Shown here one piece after another: positions 1 to 6,554 of a DNA stretch of 14,093 nt (position 1 is its first letter; each line of letters opens with the position of its first letter). The DNA is taken from contig CAZCWX010000088.1 of assembly GCA_964502465.1 (NCBI GenBank), positions 1-14,093 of the forward strand, written 5' to 3'. The notes below the pieces were generated by a model. That model saw only the letters and a list, made by a program, of their open reading frames with translations, was not told the DNA's origin and did no database searches. Source of the DNA: CAZCWX01 sp964502465. GTDB lineage: Bacteria > Desulfobacterota > Binatia > Bin18. The position numbers were made by a program, and so were the translations under genes.

Positions 1-243
1 GTACATCATCATTTGGATCGGGTCTTGTACGCCATGCACTACTGTCATGGCCAACCAGCCAGTGCGCGGTTGGCGGTACGGGCCTGGGCACTGCAGTGGA
101 ATTTCCATCCCTATGGCGCCCGCTTGTGTCACGACCAGCCCACGCGCGCTTCGCCTTTCGCTGATCTCAATGGCTTTCAGTATCATGCCAACTGGCTGCA
201 TAACTTCTTGATTGCTTCCTCTATGGGCGGCTTGCGGTTATGA
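1..243 (+). CDS. Probable transposase, C-terminal end (partial at window edge)
   Basis: The frame is open from base 1 to a TGA at 241-243, giving about 80 residues that continue from outside the window. The fragment is rich in His, Trp and Asn (VHHHLDRVLYAMHYCHGQ near the edge, later NWLHNFLIASSMGG) and ends at the sequence GLRL. This style resembles C-terminal ends of DDE-type transposases or related repeated proteins, but no catalytic residues lie in the visible part. It is the only plus-strand gene in the left 6.5 kb and sits next to a repeat-rich spacer and a damaged accessory gene, which fits a mobile element. The transposase reading is an inference; an unrelated conserved hypothetical protein is the alternative. 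Confidence 0.45.
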   Translation, partial: VHHHLDRVLYAMHYCHGQPASARLAVRAWALQWNFHPYGARLCHDQPTRASPFADLNGFQYHANWLHNFLIASSMGGLRL

Positions 244-274
244 CCACAAAATCCGGTAGCATCAGTAAGATTTC

Positions 275-359
275 AGATTTTTGATTTGTGATTGGGGGGG
301 TAGCCATTGGGAGATTGCAGATTGCAGATTTTGGATTTTAGATTGGTGATTTAGCCATT
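275..359. repeat. Imperfect tandem duplication of a 34-bp AT-rich unit containing the four-helix-bundle gene end
   Basis: Bases 275-308 and 326-359 align without gaps over 34 positions with 27 identities, at a period of 51 bp. Both start AGATTTT and both end TAGCCATT. The second copy includes the stop codon and last codons of the adjacent four-helix-bundle gene, so the first copy is a decayed duplicate of that gene's end. Between them lies a short heptamer repeat (AGATTGC twice, from about 314 to 327). A run of seven G at 294-300 interrupts the first copy. I see no gene and no convincing terminator between 244 and 350. Confidence 0.75.
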
Positions 360-737
360 CTTGCCCTTGGCAGTGCGAATGGATGCCACAAATATAGCGG
401 TGAGTTCATTTGCTTCTTGCTGTAATATCTCAACTTTGCTGCGAGGAAGAAGCTCCCCATCCACAATCAATTCCAACCAGAAGCAGCATTCATCAGCTTC
501 CTCAGCCACTGTTCCGAGTTTGGAAGCGAATTCAGCCTTGGATCTTCCCCGGCAGGCAGCACGGTAGTTCGCACCGACCGAAGTTCCAGCCCGGACAAGC
601 TGATTAGCAATTGCTCTCCCAGAAATCGAGTTGGGCAAAGCATCCACGAGCTTCATTACACGCAAAGCAAATTGCTTTGTTCGCTCCTTCAACTCCTTTT
701 CGTCCAAATCAAAAATCTCCAATCATCAATCTAAAAT
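335..737. repeat. 17-bp inverted repeat bounding the four-helix-bundle gene
   Basis: Plus-strand bases 335-351 read ATTTTAGATTGGTGATT. The reverse complement of 721-737 reads ATTTTAGATTGATGATT, a match at 16 of 17 positions in inverted orientation. The two arms flank the four-helix-bundle reading frame almost exactly: its stop begins at 351 and its start codon ends at 722. A second inverted match of 14 bp (AGATTTTTGATTTG) pairs 275-288 with the start of the gene at about 705-718. The layout resembles a small non-autonomous mobile cassette with terminal inverted repeats. No target-site duplication was established. Confidence 0.7.
351..722 (-). CDS. Four helix bundle protein (S23 / TIGR02436-type)
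   Basis: The 123-residue product has the usual length for this family, whose members include the protein encoded in 23S rRNA intervening sequences and the Avd accessory protein of diversity-generating retroelements. Visible family features are KQFALRVMKLVDALP near the start, the IANQLVRAGTSVGANYRAA segment (about residues 38-56), the F..KL..V.EEADE..FWLEL helix and a final helix with EANELTAIF. The start is a TTG directly after two in-frame TGA codons that end the upstream ATPase gene, so the two genes are practically abutting and in the same frame. A start a few codons further in is possible. Its role here is unknown. The gene is framed by inverted repeats and differs from the second, truncated family member upstream of the ATPase. 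Confidence 0.85.
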   Translation of the reverse strand: MEIFDLDEKELKERTKQFALRVMKLVDALPNSISGRAIANQLVRAGTSVGANYRAACRGRSKAEFASKLGTVAEEADECCFWLELIVDGELLPRSKVEILQQEANELTAIFVASIRTAKGKNG

Positions 738-3590
738 TATCCTCACTTTGCCGGGCTCCTTACCTTTGGTGAGTTGATCCAGATACTCCTCGAACCGCTT
801 TTTCATTTCCGCTGGGGTAGCCGGTGAGCCGCCCGAGAGCAGGGCAGCGCGTAGGTCGGCGATCTTGACCGAGACCTTAGTGAGGCCGGAGAGCGCCTCC
901 TGCAGGGCATGGATGAAGTCTTGATCGAGGTCGTCCGGCAGGACACGTTTTTTGATGAAGCCATCCACGAGCTTGCGCGGTTCGGGCTTGAGCAGACCGA
1001 GATTACCCTTGGTAGTTGGATCTTCGAGGTTGATCAGTAGCGTCTGCGTCCAATTCTCAAGCAGCTTATCGAGTTCGCCGTCCAGACTGTTCAGTATGGT
1101 TGCCGCGGGAGCCGTAGGCGGTTCCGCCCCAGGCTTAAAGCCGCAGTGCGGACACACCGGCGTGGCATCCAGCTCCTGCTCGGTGAGTGCGAAGCAGCTT
1201 TTCAAGCCGGCCAGGCGGTTCTGGAAGTCGGATAGATGCTGACGAGGCATCAGGTCGATAGTGGAGAGCTTCTGCAGTTTCTTCAGGCGCTCATCGCTCA
1301 TGAGCCGGGCCTTGCGCTTATCCTCGTTCACGCCCAACCGCGCCTTGGTATGCATACCGAGGTACCCCTGTAGGTAAGCTTTCTTGAGATCGCCGAGCTT
1401 GCGCTGGGTCTGCTGGCGGAAGGACGCCGCGCCGCGCTTGGCCGGGTCACCAATTTGGCCGAGGACCTCGTCCCGCATTGCTTTCATCTTTTCGATCCAC
1501 CCGTGCCCGGTGGGTAAGACCGCTTCAGCCGTCGAAAGGTAGGAGGCGGTGCTCCCGAGATCAGCCACCAGTTCCTGGAGGGAGTCGATTTCCTCTAGCG
1601 CTTTGAGCCCATCACGATGGCTGATCACCTCTTGGGTGTCGTAGCGGAAGTTCTTCAGCTTGCCGGGCGAGGTATAGGCTTGGAGGGATCCGAGGAATGT
1701 CTTTGTTTCATCTAAACGGGTGCGGAGTTTCCGGGCTTCATCCTCGGCCAACAAGCTGCGGCCCCAGAAGAACAAGCCGTTCTGCAGGCTCTGCTGCACG
1801 AGCACCAGCTTGTTCACCTTTTTTGCAGTAGCCTCCTGCAAATCTTGAACGGGATCTTCCTTGCCTTCTGTGACTACCTGGGCCTTACCTGGCGCCAAAC
1901 CGAGCAGCTCAAAGAGCGCCTTGAGCGCGGGGAGGTTCCAATCTTTAGGCCGTTCGATGTGCTTGAAGTGAGCCAGCTCGTCGATGCCGGTCCCAGCCAG
2001 TTGCAGCAAACCTGTAGCGTCGAACTTCTTGCCCGGGATGGCGAGTACCAGTTCGCCTGAGTAGACCAACGCAGCTAACACGACCACGGCCCATTCCGGT
2101 TCGAGCCGGAGCGTCTGCGGAGCCAGATATTCCACTCCAAGGTCATCCTGGATTAACTCGAAGCGGTTAACCACCTGACCGTGGCCCTTCTTCTTGGCGA
2201 TGCCGAGGATGTGTTTGGCGTACTTCGACCGATATGGGTCCAGTCGCTCGCCGTCGAGCAACTCAAGGGCGTCTAATACCGCTGTAGCTTGTTTGGTGCG
2301 ATTCTGTCCAGCAATGGCGCGCAGTGCGTCCTGAGCGGCTTGTGGCCGGCTCATTCCGGTAATGAGCACTGAGAAGAAGGGGTATTCGGGAGCCTGGTCC
2401 TGGAAGTACGGACCGAGACAGATGCCGGCAATGGTGTTCACCAAGTCGCGGAAGTTGATGCGCTCGTGAGGACTGATGCCGGAGAGTTCCCGGATGGATT
2501 TGCCTTTGGCCCATTCGGTCAGCGACTTGGTGCGTCCTCCGTAGGTGACCTCGAAGGCAGTGGCCATATTCTTCTGCAACCATTGCACAAGGTCGCGCAG
2601 GAAGTTCGACGCCTTAGACTCGTACGTAGACTTGGCGTGCCCCGATGCAGTGGACGCGAGGTCCAGGGCCGCTGCATAGCTCTTGAGCGCCGTGCGGAAT
2701 GCTTCATCCGCATTTGTCAGGCGTAGAAACAGCTCATCGGGTTTCTTCTCGTCCTTGAAGTGCGGTGGATTGAAGGGTTGGATGAAGTAGAGGTAGAAGT
2801 CGCACGGCGGTACTGCGGTGGACCGCTCGTTGGGCGCGCCGAAGAAGAGGTATCCCTGGCGCGCAGCCTTGTGCTCCAGCCATTCGAGCTCGTGTTGCCA
2901 GATCTTATAGCCTGTGATGTAGGTCTGGTCGGTGCACTCCATGACCCGCTTCAGGGCCTCGTAGTAGTAGCGGTCGAGCTGCGAGGAATCGAGGCTCTGA
3001 GCACGCTTTTCGATTAAGGCGTCAAAGTCGTCGGTCTTCTTGAGGTCCAGGTAATACTGACGGTTGTCCGGGTTGGAGGAGATGAACTGCCCGGTCACCG
3101 TCCTGTGGATCTCCCGTAGGACGGTTTCTACCTGTGAGAGCAAGTCGTCAGCCGGGTTACCGCCCAAGTCCTCAATGCCAGGCTGGAACAGGCACAAGCC
3201 GTCCCGCAGTTCCTCCGCGGTCGCGCCCAGCGTGGCATAAATGTCACCTGTGGTAAGGCGGTGGACGGACAGCGCGTGGATAAGCTGGAGCGCCATGGAC
3301 TTATAGGCCGGGCGGGTGAAAGCTTGCTGAATGCGTGACTCGAGCACTTGGCTGCAGTCGATGACTGCCTTGATGTCCGGCACGGCGCGGAACGACGGAT
3401 TCTCGCGCAGCGTCGTCCAATAGCTGTCGTAGGCAATCAACCCAGGGGGTCGCGTCCATGGGTCGTGCGTCATGTGTCCCGCGTCCTTTTTCTGTTGACG
3501 CTCGACGCTTGACGCCAGACTCGGGACTTCTTTATCAAGCAGTTTCTTCATGGCTAGCGACAGCGTTTTGAGCACCTCGCGTTTTTCCAC
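726..3590 (-). CDS. Large P-loop ATPase (PglY/BrxC-like, probably DUF6079), C-terminal part of a frameshifted gene
   Basis: This is a 954-residue reading frame from a GTG at 3590, with no Walker motifs of its own. It overlaps the upstream ATPase frame by 37 bp in the -1 frame. The upstream frame reads FERVTA and this frame continues EKREVLKTLSLAMKKLL, so the two are most simply one protein of about 1260 residues broken by one lost base. The fragment is soluble and helical. A CPHCG motif (about residue 812) may be half of a zinc-binding site. Near its N-terminus the codons for SLASSVERQQ contain a GCGTC-type repeat that recurs near 4540. Proteins of this size and type occur in BREX/Pgl-like phage-defence loci, where they act as AAA-type ATPases. 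No BREX partner gene is in this window. Family name from memory; the split is directly visible. Confidence 0.7.
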   Translation of the reverse strand: MEKREVLKTLSLAMKKLLDKEVPSLASSVERQQKKDAGHMTHDPWTRPPGLIAYDSYWTTLRENPSFRAVPDIKAVIDCSQVLESRIQQAFTRPAYKSMALQLIHALSVHRLTTGDIYATLGATAEELRDGLCLFQPGIEDLGGNPADDLLSQVETVLREIHRTVTGQFISSNPDNRQYYLDLKKTDDFDALIEKRAQSLDSSQLDRYYYEALKRVMECTDQTYITGYKIWQHELEWLEHKAARQGYLFFGAPNERSTAVPPCDFYLYFIQPFNPPHFKDEKKPDELFLRLTNADEAFRTALKSYAAALDLASTASGHAKSTYESKASNFLRDLVQWLQKNMATAFEVTYGGRTKSLTEWAKGKSIRELSGISPHERINFRDLVNTIAGICLGPYFQDQAPEYPFFSVLITGMSRPQAAQDALRAIAGQNRTKQATAVLDALELLDGERLDPYRSKYAKHILGIAKKKGHGQVVNRFELIQDDLGVEYLAPQTLRLEPEWAVVVLAALVYSGELVLAIPGKKFDATGLLQLAGTGIDELAHFKHIERPKDWNLPALKALFELLGLAPGKAQVVTEGKEDPVQDLQEATAKKVNKLVLVQQSLQNGLFFWGRSLLAEDEARKLRTRLDETKTFLGSLQAYTSPGKLKNFRYDTQEVISHRDGLKALEEIDSLQELVADLGSTASYLSTAEAVLPTGHGWIEKMKAMRDEVLGQIGDPAKRGAASFRQQTQRKLGDLKKAYLQGYLGMHTKARLGVNEDKRKARLMSDERLKKLQKLSTIDLMPRQHLSDFQNRLAGLKSCFALTEQELDATPVCPHCGFKPGAEPPTAPAATILNSLDGELDKLLENWTQTLLINLEDPTTKGNLGLLKPEPRKLVDGFIKKRVLPDDLDQDFIHALQEALSGLTKVSVKIADLRAALLSGGSPATPAEMKKRFEEYLDQLTKGKEPGKVRIILD
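3497..3515 (-). repeat. GCGTC-type repeat inside the ATPase gene (copy 1)
   Basis: On the minus strand these bases read GCGTCAAGCGTCGAGCGTC, three GCGTC units in 19 bp. The same 19-mer with two mismatches lies on the opposite strand at 4539-4557. This copy is translated in frame as part of the ATPase (around SLASSVERQ), so it may be a short in-frame insertion or a chance shared low-complexity sequence. Confidence 0.6.
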
Positions 3591-4519
3591 GCCGTGACCC
3601 GCTCGAAGGTATCGATGTAATCGGGATGCACAGGGAAGAGACGCACGAATTCATCCATGCGCTCGTTCATACGACCGTAGAATTTGGCGAAGGGCGTCAG
3701 GTAGTGGCGGATTTTACTCTGCTGCTCGGCGGTCTTCTTGAGCAGGCGCTCGGCTACCACGAACTTCACGTCTTTGCGGGCGATGAGAATTTGCTCGAAG
3801 CGGTCCTTCACCCGGCGGATGCTATCGGCCACGAAGGAGAAGCGGGGACTGTCGAAGATGGCTTCCTGCACGCCGGCGATGAAGCGTAGCCGCAGGTCCT
3901 TGCAGACCTCACCAATCTCCCGCAGGAAATTCAGATCGAGGATCAACTCCTGGTCCTTGCGTGTGCGCAGATAATCGAGCATCTCGTCTACCACCAGAAG
4001 CAGCCCGTGATCCGGATACACCTGGTGGTAGGCAGTCATCATCTCTTCAAATGCCCGCTTGTTGTTCGAGACCCGTGCTGCAGACGGGAAGGAGTAGGAC
4101 ACGCCTATAGTGGCTAGATGCTCCTCCAGTTCGGCCACGAGGATATCGCGCAAGGACATGGTGGTCGCACCGATTTCAGTTCGCACCACCTTGAAGCGAC
4201 CGCCGATCTTGCTTGCTGCCTTGGCCACGCTGCGGTCGTTTAGATGAGACGAAAGTTCACCGTTCTCTGCCAGGGCAGAGATCACGGACATGAGATGAGA
4301 TTTACCGGTGCCGTAGTTGCCGACGATCAGCAGCCCTTTGTTGTCCATCGGCTGGTCGAACTGAAGCTGGGGAATGACGAGATGAAGCAGCCTCTCGGCC
4401 ATCTCCTCAGAGATGACATAGGTCTGAACAAGCTGTCGGGCGGCAGTTGCCTCCTCAGCGTCCCGCAGCTGAACTACCAATTCAATGGGTTCAAACTGAA
4501 TCAGGTCTCCGTATTTCAT
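3554..4519 (-). CDS. P-loop ATPase (PglY/BrxC-like, probably DUF6079), N-terminal part of a frameshifted gene
   Basis: The 321-residue frame holds the nucleotide-binding core. Walker A is GNYGTGKS at residues 67-74. Walker B is LLLVVDE at 173-179. A following RFIAGVQEAIFD strand (212-223) and an Arg/Lys-rich SIRRVKDRFEQI segment (233-244) look like sensor and arginine-finger regions of an AAA-type ATPase. The start MKYGDLIQFEPIELV is typical of these proteins. The ATG overlaps the TGA of a truncated four-helix-bundle gene (ATGA), implying former translational coupling. The last 11 residues (WKNARCSKRCR) are out-of-frame translation after a lost base; family sequence resumes in the overlapping frame. 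An intact protein would probably be an energy-using component of an anti-phage or similar multi-gene system. The separate fragment may still fold, but activity is doubtful. Confidence 0.75.
   Translation of the reverse strand: MKYGDLIQFEPIELVVQLRDAEEATAARQLVQTYVISEEMAERLLHLVIPQLQFDQPMDNKGLLIVGNYGTGKSHLMSVISALAENGELSSHLNDRSVAKAASKIGGRFKVVRTEIGATTMSLRDILVAELEEHLATIGVSYSFPSAARVSNNKRAFEEMMTAYHQVYPDHGLLLVVDEMLDYLRTRKDQELILDLNFLREIGEVCKDLRLRFIAGVQEAIFDSPRFSFVADSIRRVKDRFEQILIARKDVKFVVAERLLKKTAEQQSKIRHYLTPFAKFYGRMNERMDEFVRLFPVHPDYIDTFERVTAWKNARCSKRCR
3578..3592 (-). other. Probable single-base-deletion frameshift in the large ATPase gene
   Basis: In the minus strand the upstream frame ends gtc-acg-gcg-tgg-aaa-aac, while the homologous continuation is gtg-gaa-aaa-cgc. 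Adding one G (gcg-gtg-gaa-aaa) restores FERVTA-VEKREVLKTLS across the junction. The run tgg-aaa-aac (G AAA AAC) is near but not equal to a canonical -1 slippery heptamer (A AAA AAC), so programmed -1 frameshifting is a less likely alternative. A sequencing or assembly error cannot be excluded. Confidence 0.7.
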
Positions 4520-4683
4520 GGCTCCGTCTCCGGATTGTGCGTCTTGCGTCGAGCGTCCTTCCCTTCAGTGAGATACCGGATGAAGCTGCCGAGATAACGG
4601 CACCCTTTGTCTGCGTTTTCGTAGAACTCATCAAATTGTTCTTGGTTGATGTATCCCTGATCCAATGCTACGTAGAGTTGAGC
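4516..4683 (-). pseudogene. Four helix bundle protein, 3' remnant
   Basis: Reading back from the TGA at 4518-4516, the frame encodes AQLYVALDQGYINQEQFDEF, then YENADKGCRYLGSFIRYL, then TEGKDARRKTHNPETEP. This matches the last ~55 residues of the classic four-helix-bundle family, in which the LYVAxDxGYI and GxFIRYL segments are typical. The upstream half is missing: an in-frame TAA lies at 4695-4693 and no usable start is present. The breakpoint therefore falls between about 4683 and the end of the DUF2784 gene at 4702. The stop codon overlaps the ATPase start, so an intact four-helix-bundle gene once preceded the ATPase in an operon. It is a different subtype from the gene at 351-722. Confidence 0.8.
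4539..4557 (+). repeat. GCGTC-type repeat at the end of the four-helix-bundle remnant (copy 2)
   Basis: The plus strand reads GCGTCTTGCGTCGAGCGTC. It matches the minus-strand copy at 3515-3497 at 17 of 19 positions, so the pair is inverted. It lies in codons for the Lys/Arg-rich tail (KDARRKTH) of the remnant, beyond the conserved family fold. Confidence 0.6.
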
Positions 4684-4701
4684 CTTACTACATTACACCA
4701 C

Positions 4702-5061
4702 TCAACGCGCACTGGAGAAAGCACGCCAATACACTAGCGAGTTGACAGCCAGAACGGCGACACCAAGCACCATCTGCAATTCGCGGGTGAGCTGCTCTGG
4801 GTAGAGCGTAGCTATCAGGTAGTGGTCGACAAAGCCCCCTGTGTAGCCTGCTTCCTGTCCCCTCTGTCGGAGCCAATTTTCTAGGGGAGTGAGAGGGCAC
4901 ATCCAGCCGGCAAACTCAATCAGGACTCCCCAGATTGCTGCTGGCAGGTGTGCCCACATGACTGGACGCCAACGCCATATCAGCAAGCCTCCCAGGACCA
5001 CGAAGAGAACAAAGGCAACATGCACGATCACCACGAGATCAGCCAGAATACGATATGCCAT
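4702..5061 (-). CDS. DUF2784 family membrane protein
   Basis: The 119-residue protein has the full length and signature of DUF2784. The first hydrophobic helix is LADLVVIVHVAFVLFVVLGG (about residues 7-26). The typical W-RW..V.WAHLPAAIWG segment follows. The conserved CPLTPLENWLR motif is at about 55-65, then GGFVDHYL and a last hydrophobic helix (about 97-113). These are small inner-membrane proteins with three or four helices and no established function. The start is the ATG at 5061. No strong ribosome-binding site precedes it. It is 69 bp downstream of the M20 pseudogene, same strand. Its stop marks the right edge of the rearranged ATPase island. Confidence 0.9.
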   Translation of the reverse strand: MAYRILADLVVIVHVAFVLFVVLGGLLIWRWRPVMWAHLPAAIWGVLIEFAGWMCPLTPLENWLRQRGQEAGYTGGFVDHYLIATLYPEQLTRELQMVLGVAVLAVNSLVYWRAFSSAR

Positions 5062-5130
5062 GCTCAGGCGCTCAGCAGGCGAAAAACCAATGGGATAGCA
5101 TAGTGTGGCTTTGGGTAGCTCTCGCGTAGT

Positions 5131-5658
5131 CTAATGCTCTTTCTTTTCCATGTACGCGACAGTGAGGTGGGCAAGAGCACGGACTCCCAACAACAAACCG
5201 GACTCATCGATGTAGAAACGCGGCAAGTGATTGGGGTCTGCTGTATTAACATCCGTCCCCGGAGGGGTAATGCCGATAAAGAAAAAGAACCCAGGAATGC
5301 GCTGTTGATAGTAGGAGAAATCCTCTGATGCGGTGATTTTCTCTCCCACCAGTGCATTGTCTGCACCCGCCACTCTGATTATTGACCTGACGGCTTTCAA
5401 TGGTCTGTAAAGCCAATATAATCTGCGAGGCAACGACGATGGGGTCCACGCCCTGCCACGGCATGGCTCCATGTGCTTGTTGGCCTCGAACAATAATTTT
5501 CAGAGTATCGGCACTTGCCATCGTCGGACCTGGGCGGTAGGCAATCTTACCTGTCTCAAGCCGTGCGAGGACATGGAGGGCGAAAATGGCATCAGGTTTG
5601 GGATTGTCCAGCACGCCTTGCTTGATCATCAGCTCAGCTCCACCTTCTTCACCGGCTG
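5131..5658 (-). pseudogene. M20 family amidohydrolase (hippurate / IAA-amino-acid hydrolase type), 5'-truncated and internally deleted
   Basis: Two overlapping frames carry separate pieces of one M20 metallo-amidohydrolase. The first reads (P)SAGEEGGAELMIKQGVL, then NPKPDAIFALHV and VRGQQAHGAMPWQGVDPIV, the catalytic-Glu and dimerisation-domain entry region. After TIESRQVN near 5380 the reading jumps into a second frame at RVAGADNALVGEKITASEDF, continues to NHLPRFYIDE and ends in a normal C-terminus. Most of the dimerisation (lid) domain is therefore deleted, with a frame change. The N-terminal region with the first zinc ligands is also missing. At its 5' end the M20 frame runs into the last codons of the alpha/beta hydrolase, so a deletion has joined the two genes. 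A functional enzyme is not expected. Confidence 0.85.
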
Positions 5659-6453
5659 ACGGGCGAGAAACTCTTTGAAGACCCGAAGGAAGGGTTCGCG
5701 TGCCGCGGTGACGAACCCGTGCCCCGCATTGTCAAAAATTACTAACTCGGCGCCAGGAATCTCTCGTGCCAGGATCGCGGAATTGGCAGCTGGGATCAGC
5801 ACGTCATCACGCCCGGTCACGACCAGCGTCGGCACAGTGATTTCCTTAAGCTGTTTATAGACCCTGAGCGTCATCGTTGCCTGGAAGTGACGCTCATAGG
5901 CAAAGCGGGGGGTCACATGGGCAAGCACCCGCGGCAAATGTGCCTCTAATTCGGCGCGGTGCGTGCGAATGAACTCTTCAGAGAAGGACAGCTTCCAGCC
6001 TTCGCGTGCCGCCTCCTCGGGCGTCTGGCCGGCTCGGCCTTCCAACGCCTTGAGTGATTCTGGGGGAGCCGCAACTGCATGTTTACCGCCTGGAGTAGTA
6101 CAACCCAAAATAAGGCTTGCGACTCGTTGTGGGTAGTGAATGGCCAGTTCTTGGGCAATCATCCCGCCCATTGACACCCCAAAGACATGAGCACGAGGGA
6201 TATTGAGCGCATCGAGCAAGCCAACTGCATCGCTCGCAAACAAAGCAATGGAATAAGGTTCGTCCGGTTTGTCTGAGAGCCCAGTGCCGCGGTTGTCGTA
6301 GCTGATGACTGTGTGAGTCTTGGTCATCTCTCGAACAAACTCTGCGTCCCAGGCGGTAGCTGGTGCACCAAGGCCCATGATGAGCAGTAAGGGTTGTCCC
6401 TGACCTTCGGTTTCATAGTGTAGGTTGATTCTATTTACGTGGGCATGGGGCAT
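5629..6453 (-). CDS. Alpha/beta fold hydrolase
   Basis: From the ATG at 6453 the product has 274 residues. This start is preferred over longer ones because AAAGGAGG lies 4 nt upstream and the family fold begins at once (VNRINLHYETEG). Visible elements are the oxyanion region MGLGAPATAWD (26-36), DNRGTGLSDKP (53-63), the nucleophile elbow GVSMGG with Ser94, an acidic residue in TGRDDVLIP (Asp216 or Asp217) and His245 in NAGHGF. This is the 3-oxoadipate enol-lactonase / non-haem haloperoxidase-like group, a soluble hydrolase with unknown substrate. The last residues (about PVKKVELS) and the TGA overlap M20 amidohydrolase coding sequence in another frame, so the native C-terminus appears to have been replaced. 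It is divergent from the desaturase gene. Confidence 0.9.
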   Translation of the reverse strand: MPHAHVNRINLHYETEGQGQPLLLIMGLGAPATAWDAEFVREMTKTHTVISYDNRGTGLSDKPDEPYSIALFASDAVGLLDALNIPRAHVFGVSMGGMIAQELAIHYPQRVASLILGCTTPGGKHAVAAPPESLKALEGRAGQTPEEAAREGWKLSFSEEFIRTHRAELEAHLPRVLAHVTPRFAYERHFQATMTLRVYKQLKEITVPTLVVTGRDDVLIPAANSAILAREIPGAELVIFDNAGHGFVTAAREPFLRVFKEFLARQPVKKVELS

Positions 6454-6517
6454 AATTCCTCCTTTCCTCTCACTGGACGGATTCATCATGCTCTCTTTTA
6501 GCAAGGGTCGATGGGGA

Positions 6518-6545
6518 TTGCCAGGAAAAAGTTGTCTGTTATAGA
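6518..6545 (+). promoter_or_regulatory. Possible sigma70-type promoter for the desaturase
   Basis: TTGCCA at 6518-6523 and TATAGA at 6540-6545 are separated by 16 bp in the 101-bp divergent spacer. The -10 ends only 9 nt before the GTG at 6555, so transcription would start within a few bases of the start codon. This fits the absence of a ribosome-binding site there (leaderless mRNA). Pattern match only. Confidence 0.3.
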
Positions 6546-6554
6546 TCTGACGTT

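Noticed and set aside
244..350. CRISPR-like repeats in the AT-rich spacer
   Set aside because: Units are imperfect, only two copies at 51-bp spacing, and one is explained as a duplicate of the adjacent gene end.
351..722. Diversity-generating retroelement accessory protein (Avd)
   Set aside because: The fold family is related, but there is no reverse transcriptase and no template/variable repeat pair in the window.
726..4519. Complete BREX or Pgl phage-defence system
   Set aside because: Only the large ATPase is present, and it is frameshifted; no methyltransferase, PglZ phosphatase or other partner is encoded in the window.
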